64,000 nucleotides of DNA, taken from the NCBI GenBank assembly GCA_965208065.1, contig OZ242313.1:2046001-2110000 (forward strand), written 5' to 3'. A program made the translations under genes and the position numbers. Under the pieces are notes generated by a model. The model saw only the letters and a list, made by a program, of their open reading frames with translations, did no database searches and was not told the DNA's origin. Below, piece after piece: positions 31,733 to 40,470 of this stretch (its first letter is position 1; each line of letters starts with the position of its first letter). The DNA is from Bin103 sp002238925 (lineage in GTDB: Bacteria; Spirochaetota; Spirochaetia; SZUA-6; Bin103).

Positions 31733-33181
31733 CTACATGCCGAGCGCGGCCAGGTAGTTGTTTACCTCTTCGGTGAGCTCCGGCAGCCCGGCGCGCTCCA
31801 TCAGCGCCAAGTAGTCGTCCCAGTCGTCGTCCAGGCTCTTGTCACCGGTGACGAACGCCACGAACCACTCGCCGCGGAACTCGTCGATGTTGGTGTAGAC
31901 CCGCTGCGACGTCTCGCTGGCCAGGGTCTGGACCGGGTCGAACACCCCGTACTCCAGCGACGCCAAGTAGTTGTCGTACTGCTGGCCTTCGAACGTGTCG
32001 TGGATGGTGGAGTAGTCGGCGGTCATGTTGAGCATGTGGCCGAGCGTCGGGATGATGTCGCGCTCGTGCAATTCGGTGAACACCTTGCGGCCGTTCTCCT
32101 CGTTCCAGTGCACGCCCTCGACGCCGAAGGTCAATAGATTCTGGCCCTCGGGCGAGTGGAAGTAGTCCATGATGCGGCCGCCCATGGCGATCCGCTCGTC
32201 GCTCTTGGTGTTCATTATCAGCATGTAGCCGCTGAAGCCGGGGCTCTCCGGCCGGAACCGTCCCGCCGGGCCCGCCGGCGGCGGGATCAGGAAGGCGAGA
32301 TGCGCTTCCGCCATGCGCTCCTTGACCGCCGTGTTGAGCGGCGGTTCGCGGTCGTTCATGATGATGAAGGCGCCCGCCTGGCCGCTGACCAGCTTGGCCT
32401 TGGCCTGGGTCTCGTCGAGGATGAACGCTTCGCGGTCCATCAGGCCGTCGGCGTACAGGCCGGCCAGGTAGCGCAGGCCCTCGCGGTACTGCTCGGTGAC
32501 CTTTTCGTAGGTCCAGCGGCCGTCCACCTTGCCCCAGTTGTTCATGCCGGTGAAGCCGGTCAGGACGTGCTCCCAGTGGCTCCAGGCGGTGTAGCCGGTG
32601 ATGCCGGTGGTGGCGGCGCCGTCCGGCTGCGCGTCCACGAACGCCTGCAGCACGGCGCGGAACTGGTCGTAGTCCTGCGGCATCTCCAGGCCGAGTTCCT
32701 CCAGCCAGTCGGAGCGGATCATGATGCTGGTCTTGTTCGGTCCCTTGCGGCTTGGCAGCCGGTAGAACACGCCGCCCTCGGAGTAGCCCTCGATGCCCTC
32801 GCTCTGCAGCCACTTCTTGACGTTGGGCAGGTTCAGTTCGTCGGCAAGCTCGCTCCAGTTCACCAGCACGCCGTCGTCGCGCAGCGTGGCGTAGATGTTG
32901 TTGTTGCGCAGCCGGAACAGGTCCGGCACGTCGCCCGCGGCGATGCGTGTCTCCAGGGCCTGGTTGTACTCGCGGCCGAGTATTCGCTCCACGGTCAGGT
33001 TGATGCCGAACTGCCCGCTCAGGGCCGCCACCACGCCGTCCTCCTCGTGCACGTCGCGCGGTCCCCACTCGAAGATCACGTAATCCAGCGGCTCCCCGCT
33101 CGCTGCCTCCTCGCCGGATCCGGCGGCCCACGCACCCGCTGCCACCAGCAGCGCCGCGCCAATCAATAGCGATCGTTTCAT
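31733..33181 (-). CDS. Extracellular sugar-binding protein of a second importer
   Basis: A 482-residue binding protein. The signal peptide is MKRSLLIGAALLVAAGAWAA followed by GSGEEAASGE; again no lipobox cysteine. Family features are the N-terminal VVAALSGQFGINLTVERILG and MIRSDWLEELGLEMPQDYDQ. ATG 33181 is supported by GAGGAGG a few bases upstream. It is the third gene of the leftward operon LplB-LplC-binding protein, mirror image to the + strand importer, with the GH20 gene between them. Confidence 0.9.
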   Translation of the reverse strand: MKRSLLIGAALLVAAGAWAAGSGEEAASGEPLDYVIFEWGPRDVHEEDGVVAALSGQFGINLTVERILGREYNQALETRIAAGDVPDLFRLRNNNIYATLRDDGVLVNWSELADELNLPNVKKWLQSEGIEGYSEGGVFYRLPSRKGPNKTSIMIRSDWLEELGLEMPQDYDQFRAVLQAFVDAQPDGAATTGITGYTAWSHWEHVLTGFTGMNNWGKVDGRWTYEKVTEQYREGLRYLAGLYADGLMDREAFILDETQAKAKLVSGQAGAFIIMNDREPPLNTAVKERMAEAHLAFLIPPPAGPAGRFRPESPGFSGYMLIMNTKSDERIAMGGRIMDYFHSPEGQNLLTFGVEGVHWNEENGRKVFTELHERDIIPTLGHMLNMTADYSTIHDTFEGQQYDNYLASLEYGVFDPVQTLASETSQRVYTNIDEFRGEWFVAFVTGDKSLDDDWDDYLALMERAGLPELTEEVNNYLAALGM

Positions 33182-33216
33182 CACGTACCTCCTCGCATCG
33201 TGACGTAGTCGTGGAG

Positions 33217-34164
33217 TCATCCCTTGATGGCTCCGATCATCAGTCCCTTGACGAAGTATTTCTGCAGAAAAGGATACACCAGCAGGATCGGGATCAGCAC
33301 CAGTACCACGTTGGCCAGCCGGATGGTATCCACCGACAGCATCTCGCTCTCTGCTTCCACCTGCATCATGATCATCTCGATGTCGGTGGTCTCGATGATC
33401 AGGTCGCGCAAGTATTCCTGCACCGTCTTCTTGTCGGAATCGGTGATGAAGAATACGCTCTGCATGTAGGTGTTCCAGTATTGGACGGCAAAGAACAGGC
33501 CGATCGCCGCCAGCGTTGCCTTGCTCAGCGGCAGCACCACCCGGAAGTAGATGCCGAATTCATTGCAGCCGTCCATGCGCGCCGACTCCTCCAACTCGGC
33601 GGGAAAGTCCATGTAGTGGTTGCGCATGATGATCAGGTAGAAGGTGCTGATCGCGCTCGGCAGGATGTAGACCGCCAGCGTGTTGATCAGCCCCAGGGTG
33701 CGGAGGTTGAGATACACCGGGATCAGCCCCGGGTACACGAACATGGTCGCCACCACGAAGTAGAGCAGCACCTTGGACCCCGGGAACCGCTTGGAGAACC
33801 CGTAGGCGGCGTACGAGGTGATGAACAGCGACACGGCGGTGCCGACCACAGTGATGAACACGGTGACCCGGATGCGGGCTAGTATCTCACCGTGGGTGAA
33901 GATCTTGCGGTAGGCATCGAAGGTCGGGCGCCGCGGGTAGAGGATGAACCTGGTCGCCAGGTACTCGCTCTCCGACATGAAAGACGCCATCACCGAGTAC
34001 CACAACGGGTAGGTCATGACGAAGCACAGGACGACGAAGAAGGCGTAGTTACACACGTCGAACGCCGACATGCGTGGTCTCGCGCGCCGCGCACGTCCGG
34101 CCGCGGCACTCTCGGAGCGGTCTTCCACCGCGGATCCAGCCGCCGAACCGTCGTGCCCGCTCAT
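33217..34164 (-). CDS. Sugar ABC transporter permease, LplC type
   Basis: A 315-residue permease. The cytosolic N-terminus (30 residues, Arg-rich) leads into FDVCNYAFFVVLCFVMTYPL. The EAA loop is LEESARMDGCNEFGIYFRVVLP, with a Cys in place of the usual Ala. The end is YPFLQKYFVKGLMIGAIKG. ATG 34164 overlaps the stop of the upstream permease as ATGA. The binding-protein gene starts 36 bases downstream. Confidence 0.92.
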   Translation of the reverse strand: MSGHDGSAAGSAVEDRSESAAAGRARRARPRMSAFDVCNYAFFVVLCFVMTYPLWYSVMASFMSESEYLATRFILYPRRPTFDAYRKIFTHGEILARIRVTVFITVVGTAVSLFITSYAAYGFSKRFPGSKVLLYFVVATMFVYPGLIPVYLNLRTLGLINTLAVYILPSAISTFYLIIMRNHYMDFPAELEESARMDGCNEFGIYFRVVLPLSKATLAAIGLFFAVQYWNTYMQSVFFITDSDKKTVQEYLRDLIIETTDIEMIMMQVEAESEMLSVDTIRLANVVLVLIPILLVYPFLQKYFVKGLMIGAIKG

Positions 34165-35096
34165 TTCTCGAACAACCCCCGCTCGCCGAACAGCTTGGTG
34201 ATGCGGTCCGCGGAATACACCATGACTGCCGCCACCACGGTCTGGAACAGGCCGGCGGCGGCGGCCAGGCTGTGACGCCCCTCCTGCAGCCCCACCCGGA
34301 ACACGTAGGTATCGAGCACGTCCGCCACCGGCAGCACCATGTTGTTGCCCAGCACCAGGATCTGTTCGAAGCCGACGTCCAGCAGGTTGCCGAGGCGGAT
34401 GATCAGCAACACGATGATCGTACTCCGGATGCCGGGCAGGGTGATGTGAACCATCTGGCGAAACCGGTTGGCGCCGTCCACGATCGCCGCCTCGTAGAGC
34501 TGCGGATCGATGCGGGTGAGGGCGGCCAGGTACAGGATGGTGCCCCAGCCCATCTCCTTCCACATGCCCGATCCCACCAGCACGCCGCGGAACACGCTCT
34601 TGTCGCCCATGAAGAAGATCGGTTCCGCGCCCAACCAGCGGACCGCGGTGTTTACCAGGCCGCTCTCGACCGACAGGAAGTTGTACATGATGCCGCCGAG
34701 GATCGACCAGGAGATGAAGTGCGGCAGGTAGATCAGGGTCTGGCTGATGCGCTTGAAGCGCAGGCTGCGCAGCTCGTTGAGCAGCAGCGCCAGGATGATT
34801 GGAATTGGAAAGCCGAACACCAGGTGGTAGGCGCTGAGGATGAACGTATTGCGCAGTGCGCGCAGGAAGCCGATGCCGGAGACCAGGGTGTGGAAGTGCT
34901 CGAAGCCGACCCAGGCGGAGTCCCAGATGGTGCGGGTAATGCGATAATCGCGAAACGCCACCTGCAGGAAATAGAGCGGCGCGTAGCGGAACACGACGAA
35001 GTACAGGAGCCCGGGCAGCACGAACAGGTAGATGTAGCGCGCCTTCCAGATTCTGCGCCCGAGCGGCGTCGCGAAAGGCGCCAGCGGCTCCGACAT
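34161..35096 (-). CDS. Sugar ABC transporter permease, LplB type
   Basis: A 311-residue permease and the first gene of the leftward importer operon. The first helix is YIYLFVLPGLLYFVVFRYAP, followed by LYFLQVAFRDYRI. The EAA loop is LYEAAIVDGANRFRQMVHITLP, and the C-terminus is ITKLFGERGLFEK. Its start lies 115 bases from the divergent sulfatase start, so the two probably share a regulatory region. Confidence 0.92.
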   Translation of the reverse strand: MSEPLAPFATPLGRRIWKARYIYLFVLPGLLYFVVFRYAPLYFLQVAFRDYRITRTIWDSAWVGFEHFHTLVSGIGFLRALRNTFILSAYHLVFGFPIPIILALLLNELRSLRFKRISQTLIYLPHFISWSILGGIMYNFLSVESGLVNTAVRWLGAEPIFFMGDKSVFRGVLVGSGMWKEMGWGTILYLAALTRIDPQLYEAAIVDGANRFRQMVHITLPGIRSTIIVLLIIRLGNLLDVGFEQILVLGNNMVLPVADVLDTYVFRVGLQEGRHSLAAAAGLFQTVVAAVMVYSADRITKLFGERGLFEK

Positions 35097-35211
35097 ACTC
35101 TCGCCATGCTACGGATAGCGCCGTGCGGCTGCAAGCGCCGCCGCACGGGTCGCACGGGTGCACCGGCTTGGCGTTCAACAGGGGGCGTGCGATTCTGGTA
35201 GCATCGTGCCC

Positions 35212-36681
35212 ATGTCCAACCGGCCACACCTGATCGTGCTGATGGCGGACCAGTTGCGCTGGGACGCCCTCGGGCCGCACACGCCCAACATCAACCGGCT
35301 GCTCGGCGACAGCGTACTGTTCGAGCGCGCCTACTGCGCCTCGCCGCTGTGCGTGCCGGCGCGCGGTTCGTTCTTCACCGGCAGATTCCCCAATGAGACC
35401 GGCAGCATCATCAATCCGTGGGATCCGCAAGACGCCGCGCACGGCGACGTGCGCGCCGGCATTCCCAACCTGTACGGCCTGCTGGAGCGTCACTGGCACA
35501 GCGTACACGCCGGCAAGCAGCACCTGTACTACGCGCCGCGCCTCGAACAGCGCGCCGGCACGCGTACCGAGTGGATCACGATGGCGGACTACGCCGCCCA
35601 CCTGCGGCGCGTTGGGCACCGGCATCCCGGCGGGCCGGCGTTTCGCGGCATGGTGCCGGAGATGGTGGCCGGCACCACCACCCGCATGAAGCGCTACTCG
35701 ACCCCCGCCACCGGCGTCTACGAGCACGGCTTCGACAGCTTCTTCGACGGCTTCATTGCCAATCGCGCCGTCGAGGTTATCCGCACTCATGACGGTCCAG
35801 AGCCGCTCGCCCTCAACGCCATGTTCGTGGCGCCGCACCCGCCGTACGACATCCCCGAACCGTGGCACTCGCAGGTGCGGCAGGTGGAGTTGCCGGCCAA
35901 CGTGGGCACCTGGTACCCGGATCAGTCACCGTTGCAGCTCTACAACCTCACCGGCGCCATCGGCGCCCGCTACACGCGCGATCAGTGGCGGCCGGTGTGG
36001 CGCGTGTACCTGGGGCTGGTGGCGCTGCTTGACCACGCCATCGGCCTGATCATCGCGGAATTGCAGGCGCGCGGTATGTACGATGACGCGCTGATCCTGT
36101 TCCTGGCAGACCACGGCGAGATGCTTGGCTCGCACTGCCTGTACCAGAAGATGTGCATGTACGAGGAGTCGATACTGACGCCGACCGCTTTCAAGCTGCC
36201 CGGCGCCGGCGGCCCGAGCGGGAAGCGGAGCAAGCTGGTGAGCGCTGTAGACGTGCTGCCTACCCTGTGCGAGCTGTGCGGCATTGCGGTCCCGGACGGT
36301 GTCAGCGGCCGCTCCCTGGTGCCGCTGCTGTCCGGCGACGCCGCAACCGTGGCTGCCTGGCAGGAGCGCCCGGTGTTCATCCAGTTCGATGGCAATGGCG
36401 CGCGCGGCAACTTCCAGCGCGCGGTGGTGTCGGGCAGCCACAAGCTGATCGTCGACCTGTTCAAGGACGAGGTGTTCCTCGAACTGTACGACACCGTGGC
36501 GGACCCCCAGGAAACCAACAATCTGGCGGTCGATCGCGCCCACGAGCAGCGGGTAGGGGAATTGCTTATCGCGCTCGGTGCGCACATGCGCGCCACGGGC
36601 GACCTGCTCCCCGTTCCGGAGCCGGCTGCGACCATCGCCGCCTTCCGCCGCGACAGCGCGCTGCGCGCCGGAGCACGCTAA
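35212..36681 (+). CDS. Sulfatase (S1 arylsulfatase family)
   Basis: A 489-residue type I sulfatase. The signature CxPxR is Cys47-V-P-A-Arg51 in CASPLCVPARGSFFTG; this Cys must be converted to formylglycine by a maturase, none of which is in the window. Metal ligands are in LIVLMADQLRWDALGPHTPN and FLADHGEMLGSHCLYQK. ATG 35212 gives the standard sulfatase start NRPHLIVLMADQ, and no signal peptide is visible, so it is probably cytoplasmic. With two importers and a GH20 enzyme next to it, desulfation of imported aminosugar oligosaccharides is a sensible hypothesis. Choline-sulfatase-like specificity is an alternative. Confidence 0.88.
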   Translation: MSNRPHLIVLMADQLRWDALGPHTPNINRLLGDSVLFERAYCASPLCVPARGSFFTGRFPNETGSIINPWDPQDAAHGDVRAGIPNLYGLLERHWHSVHAGKQHLYYAPRLEQRAGTRTEWITMADYAAHLRRVGHRHPGGPAFRGMVPEMVAGTTTRMKRYSTPATGVYEHGFDSFFDGFIANRAVEVIRTHDGPEPLALNAMFVAPHPPYDIPEPWHSQVRQVELPANVGTWYPDQSPLQLYNLTGAIGARYTRDQWRPVWRVYLGLVALLDHAIGLIIAELQARGMYDDALILFLADHGEMLGSHCLYQKMCMYEESILTPTAFKLPGAGGPSGKRSKLVSAVDVLPTLCELCGIAVPDGVSGRSLVPLLSGDAATVAAWQERPVFIQFDGNGARGNFQRAVVSGSHKLIVDLFKDEVFLELYDTVADPQETNNLAVDRAHEQRVGELLIALGAHMRATGDLLPVPEPAATIAAFRRDSALRAGAR

Positions 36682-36693
36682 GGGCTGCCGTGC

Positions 36694-37236
36694 CTACCAG
36701 CCCATGCGGGTGCACAGGTTGGCGATGTGGGCGCGGTGGTGGTGGCCGTGCCAGGCGTAGCTCTGGATGAACCGGCCGACGGTCAGCCGGCCGTCTTCCG
36801 GGTGGTGCAGCGTGCGCTGCCGGGCCGGCTCGTCGAGCGCGCGCAGGGTGGCGGTCCAGCGTTGGTGCAGAGCCTCCAGGAGCTGCAAAGATGCCTCCGG
36901 CGGGCCGGAACAGTCCGGCAACTCTGCCCACGTTGCCTCGTCGTACGGCTTGATGGTGGGTACATCCTCGGTGAGCGCCAGCTTGGTGCGGATGTAGGCG
37001 TTCAGGTGGCTGTCGGGCACGTGGTGCACCACTTGGCGTACCGTCCAACCGTCCGGACGGTACGGGGTGTCGAGCTGGTCGTCGGAAAGGCCCTGCACTA
37101 CGGTGCGCAGTTCACCCGGAAGGGCCGCGATGCGGTCGATCCAGCGTTCGTACTTCTCCGGCGTCGGGTGCGGGTCTTCTTCGAACCGCCCGATCGGGTA
37201 CCTGAGCCGCTCCAGGGCGGCATCCTCTGTTGACAC
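36694..37236 (-). CDS. DinB/YfiT-family metal-dependent protein
   Basis: A 180-residue four-helix DinB-type protein closest to the YfiT (bacillithiol-transferase-like) group: LERLRYPIGRFEEDPHPTPE, then KYERWIDRIAALP. Candidate metal ligands are in VRQVVHHVPDSHLNAYIR and YAWHGHHHRAHIANL, giving the three-histidine site. GTG 37236 places the conserved LRYPIGRF motif at the right distance from the start. YfiT proteins transfer bacillithiol or detoxify electrophiles; the thiol used here is unknown. It is convergent with the sulfatase. Confidence 0.8.
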   Translation of the reverse strand: MSTEDAALERLRYPIGRFEEDPHPTPEKYERWIDRIAALPGELRTVVQGLSDDQLDTPYRPDGWTVRQVVHHVPDSHLNAYIRTKLALTEDVPTIKPYDEATWAELPDCSGPPEASLQLLEALHQRWTATLRALDEPARQRTLHHPEDGRLTVGRFIQSYAWHGHHHRAHIANLCTRMGW

Positions 37237-37290
37237 GCGCCCACCATAACGCCAACCGGCGCGTGCCGGCATCCCCCGGCGGGCTCAAGG

Positions 37291-38154
37291 CTACTCCTCC
37301 AGGGCGGCTCGAATGCGGGCAAGAACGTCCTGATTGAACGCCAGCGACACGTGGTTGGCGCCCTCGCCGGCGATGACGGTGGCACCGCTCTCCTCCAGGA
37401 ACCGGATCTCGGCCTCGCTCAGCCGCCCGACCACGGTGTCTGCCGTGGCGTACGCGTAGATCGCGCTGCTCAGGTCGGTGCCGGCGAGCCGCTCGGTGTA
37501 GCGGTCGTGGAAGGTGGCGCCCGCGATCAGCAGCTCGATCCACTCTTCGTCGGTCGTGGGGCGCCGGGCGGTCGGCGCCGGCTCGGTTGCGTTCGGGAAG
37601 TAGTACAGCATGCCCTTGCGGAGCGCGCCGTCGACGAACTCCCGCGGCATGTCCAGACGCCCCGCCAGCAGCACGTAGCGGTCGGCGCCGTCCGGGCCGT
37701 GCAGCGCGAGGTAGCGCGCCACCAGCCACGATCCGTACGAGTACCCCACCACGACGACGCGCTTGTCCTGCGCCCCAAAGTGGTCGATCACGCGCCGCAG
37801 CAGTTCGACGCTGACGTCGACCTCGGCCTGCAGTTCGTCCAGCGACAGGCGTGGGTGGCGGGCGGCGAGGCGGGGATTGAGGGTCAGCGTCTGGTGCGCC
37901 TGCACCAGGTGAATTTCCTCACGGTCGGGGAGCTGCAGGAACAGAAGCAGGACATCGTTGCTGATGTCGTGCGAGGGGCCGCCCTGTGCGAAGATCCACA
38001 CCGTGTTGGCGTCCGGGCTGGCCGCCGCAGGGTGAACCTCGAACAACTTGTCGACGTCGGCCGGCAGGACGGTGGGCCGGTACTCGCCGCTGCAACCGGC
38101 CAGGAACACCGCAGCCAGCAACAGCACGATCATGGTCCGGCGCACAAGCAACAT
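37291..38154 (-). CDS. Alpha/beta-fold hydrolase lipoprotein
   Basis: A 287-residue secreted lipoprotein. The lipobox is LAAVFLAGCSG, with the lipidated Cys after about 20 residues if ATG 38154 is the start; ATG 38193 or 38184 would add a longer basic N-terminus. The nucleophile elbow is VVVVGYSYGSWLVARYLALH, and the C-terminal GEGANHVSLAFNQD holds the likely catalytic His. A lid-like segment lies between. No substrate can be proposed. It is divergent from the MFS gene, with a short shared upstream region. Confidence 0.75.
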   Translation of the reverse strand: MLLVRRTMIVLLLAAVFLAGCSGEYRPTVLPADVDKLFEVHPAAASPDANTVWIFAQGGPSHDISNDVLLLFLQLPDREEIHLVQAHQTLTLNPRLAARHPRLSLDELQAEVDVSVELLRRVIDHFGAQDKRVVVVGYSYGSWLVARYLALHGPDGADRYVLLAGRLDMPREFVDGALRKGMLYYFPNATEPAPTARRPTTDEEWIELLIAGATFHDRYTERLAGTDLSSAIYAYATADTVVGRLSEAEIRFLEESGATVIAGEGANHVSLAFNQDVLARIRAALEE

Positions 38155-38213
38155 CACCACGAAGTTACACCGGAACCGGCGCATGCTGCCCATGGCGGTC
38201 GCAGGCCCGTATC

Positions 38214-39443
38214 ATGGCGGCCACCGTGGTAGCCACGAAATGGCGAATGCTGGCGCTTGGCTGGCTGGCGTATTGCGCGTTCGGCATGGCGGTCGGCTCG
38301 CTGGCGCCCCTGGTGTCGCCGATAATGCACGACCTGGGCCTGTCGAGCGCCCGCATGGGCCTGGTGCTCGGCGTCTGGCAACTGGTGTACGTGTTTACTG
38401 CCGTTCCGCTGGGCGTGGCGGTCGACCGGCTGGGGGTGCGCCGCGCCGTGGCCCTGGCGCTGGTGGTGATTACCCTGTCGCTGCTGCTGCGCGCCGCGGC
38501 GACCTCGTTCTGGACGCTGTTCGCCTCGGTGGCGCTGTTCGGGGTTGGCGGGCCGGTGGTGTCGATCGGCGTGCCCAAGATTGTGGCCGAGTGGTTCCCG
38601 CCGCGGCAGCGGGGGCACGCCGCCGGTCTGTACACCACCGCCCCCACCATCGGCGGCGTCGTCGTGCTGGCAACCGCGGCCGGCGTCCTGCTGCGGCTGG
38701 TCGGTTCGTGGCGGCTGGTGATGCTCGTGTTCGCCGCGGCTGGTGTCGGCGCGCTGCTGCTGTGGACGCTCTGCTACCGCGATCCACCCGCGCCCGGCGG
38801 CAGCGGGCTGCGCAAGGCGCCGGCGGCGCGGGTTCGCGGCCGGTGGTTGTTGCTGTTGCGCGAGCGCAACATGCGCCTGTTGCTGGTGCTGGCAGTCGGC
38901 ACGTTCGTGGTAAACCACGGCCTCAACGCGTGGCAGCCGACCTACCTGGAGGAAGCAGGCTTCCACCTCGCCGCCGCCGGCAGGTGGACCGCGGTCGGCA
39001 CCCTGTGCGGCCTGCTGACCGCCCTCGTGGTTCCCGGCTTGTCGCGGCCCGGCGCCCGGCGCATGGCCCTGGTGGTACTGCTGCTGGCGGCCGCGCTCGG
39101 CCTGACCGGCATGACGGTGCTGAGCGGTGCGCCGCTGCTCGCCGCGGCGTGGGTCACCGCCATGGCGCGCGCGCCGGTCCTGCCGCTGATGATGCTGCTG
39201 CTGATGGAGCAGCCGGGCATCGGCGCCCGCCACTTCGGGCTGGGAGCCGGCTTGTTGTTTGCCGCGGCGGAGGTCGGCGGCTTCGGCGGGCCGGCGCTGC
39301 TTGGCGTGGTGCGCGACGCGGCCGGCGGCCTGGCGCCGAGCATGCTCGGTATGGCGGCGGTGTCGCTGCTGATGATCGCCGCGGTCGTCCGGGTGCGGGA
39401 CGCTGCACCGGCGGCGGCGGACTCGCCACCCGCACGGGGCTGA
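38214..39443 (+). CDS. Major facilitator superfamily transporter
   Basis: A 409-residue, 12-helix MFS protein of the CynX/nitrate-like group. The first helix is MLALGWLAYCAFGMAVGSLA, and the MFS signature after helix 2 is AVPLGVAVDRLGVRRAVALA. A positively charged central loop separates the halves. The start ATG 38214 gives MAATVVATKWRM. It stands alone and is convergent with the LytTR regulator gene, 15 bases apart. Export or import and substrate are unknown. Confidence 0.85.
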   Translation: MAATVVATKWRMLALGWLAYCAFGMAVGSLAPLVSPIMHDLGLSSARMGLVLGVWQLVYVFTAVPLGVAVDRLGVRRAVALALVVITLSLLLRAAATSFWTLFASVALFGVGGPVVSIGVPKIVAEWFPPRQRGHAAGLYTTAPTIGGVVVLATAAGVLLRLVGSWRLVMLVFAAAGVGALLLWTLCYRDPPAPGGSGLRKAPAARVRGRWLLLLRERNMRLLLVLAVGTFVVNHGLNAWQPTYLEEAGFHLAAAGRWTAVGTLCGLLTALVVPGLSRPGARRMALVVLLLAAALGLTGMTVLSGAPLLAAAWVTAMARAPVLPLMMLLLMEQPGIGARHFGLGAGLLFAAAEVGGFGGPALLGVVRDAAGGLAPSMLGMAAVSLLMIAAVVRVRDAAPAAADSPPARG

Positions 39444-39457
39444 ACGCGGGAGCAGAT

Positions 39458-40378
39458 TCAGCGGTGGGCCGGTTCGGTATCCTGTACCACCCGCGCCGGT
39501 CGCGGCTCCCGCTGCCGGGGAATGCCATGTCCCCTGTCGGCCGCCAGCTTGCGCACGACTGCCAGAAAGGTGCGGCTGACCGGCAATTCGTCGCCTCCGG
39601 TGACTCGCACCACGGTACGGTTGTCGTGTCGCGCGATCTCGGTAACGTGCCGGCTCGCGACCCAGAACGATCGGTGTACTTGCAACCCGAGGTCGCCAAG
39701 CTCCTCCACGGCATCCGCAAAGCGCATCAGCACGGCGGCCGATCCGGCCGTGGTAGTCACGTGTATGTAGTGGCCGTTGACTTTGAGGTAGACCACGTCG
39801 CGGCCCACTGTGCCGGGCAGGCGGTCCAGAAATCGCGCCGGTTGTGTCGATTCGCTGGTAGGCGATGGCGCCGCCTCGTATGGGCGGTCGATCACCGGCC
39901 TGAGCCTGGCGCGCAGGACGGCGATGTAGAGGAGCAGGGCGTAATGACCGACGGACGCGACCGCGGCGCGCACGTAGAACAGCTGCCAACTCGGCGGCGG
40001 CGGCCCGTCCGGCATCACAAACGAGTAGAGCGTATACCCGACGGTCGCAATGTTGGCGGCATGGTACAGGCCGGCTGCAACAAACGCCAGTACAACAAAA
40101 CCGATACGACTATGGCGCAGGCAGTGGAGCAGCGCGATCGCCGCGCTGTGGCCGAACGGCCAGGTGAGGGCGGCGATCGATCCGAAATACGCAGCCCTTG
40201 GCGCTGGGTCGGGAAGCACATCGAAGCCGGGACCGGCCACCGTGAAGAACAGTACCCAGGCACACGAGACTCCGAGCGAGAGCAGTATCATGCGGAGCCC
40301 GCACAGCTCGCGATACGCAAATTGCAACTGCGATGATGGACGAGACAGGTTCACGCCGATTCTCCGACCGGCTCGCAT
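39458..40378 (-). CDS. Membrane-anchored LytTR DNA-binding regulator
   Basis: A 306-residue protein. Residues 30-165 contain four hydrophobic helices (MILLSLGVSCAWVLFFTVAG, FGHSAAIALLHCL, FVVLAFVAAGLYHAANIATV, and WQLFYVRAAVASVGHYALLL). The C-terminal LytTR domain (about 195-295) has DVVYLKVNGHYIHVTTTAGS, then VHRSFWVASRHVTEI. Such proteins bind DNA at imperfect repeats and act from the membrane without a separate kinase. It may regulate the adjacent MFS gene. The start is taken as ATG 40378; a nearby later Met is possible. Confidence 0.82.
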   Translation of the reverse strand: MRAGRRIGVNLSRPSSQLQFAYRELCGLRMILLSLGVSCAWVLFFTVAGPGFDVLPDPAPRAAYFGSIAALTWPFGHSAAIALLHCLRHSRIGFVVLAFVAAGLYHAANIATVGYTLYSFVMPDGPPPPSWQLFYVRAAVASVGHYALLLYIAVLRARLRPVIDRPYEAAPSPTSESTQPARFLDRLPGTVGRDVVYLKVNGHYIHVTTTAGSAAVLMRFADAVEELGDLGLQVHRSFWVASRHVTEIARHDNRTVVRVTGGDELPVSRTFLAVVRKLAADRGHGIPRQREPRPARVVQDTEPAHR

Positions 40379-40470
40379 GGAGTGTGCAGGGCCCTATTCA
40401 AGGTTGCAGCATATCATGACTCGACGAATGGCGCATGCGGTCCTCGGGGCCCGCGGTTGCATGTGGCCGT

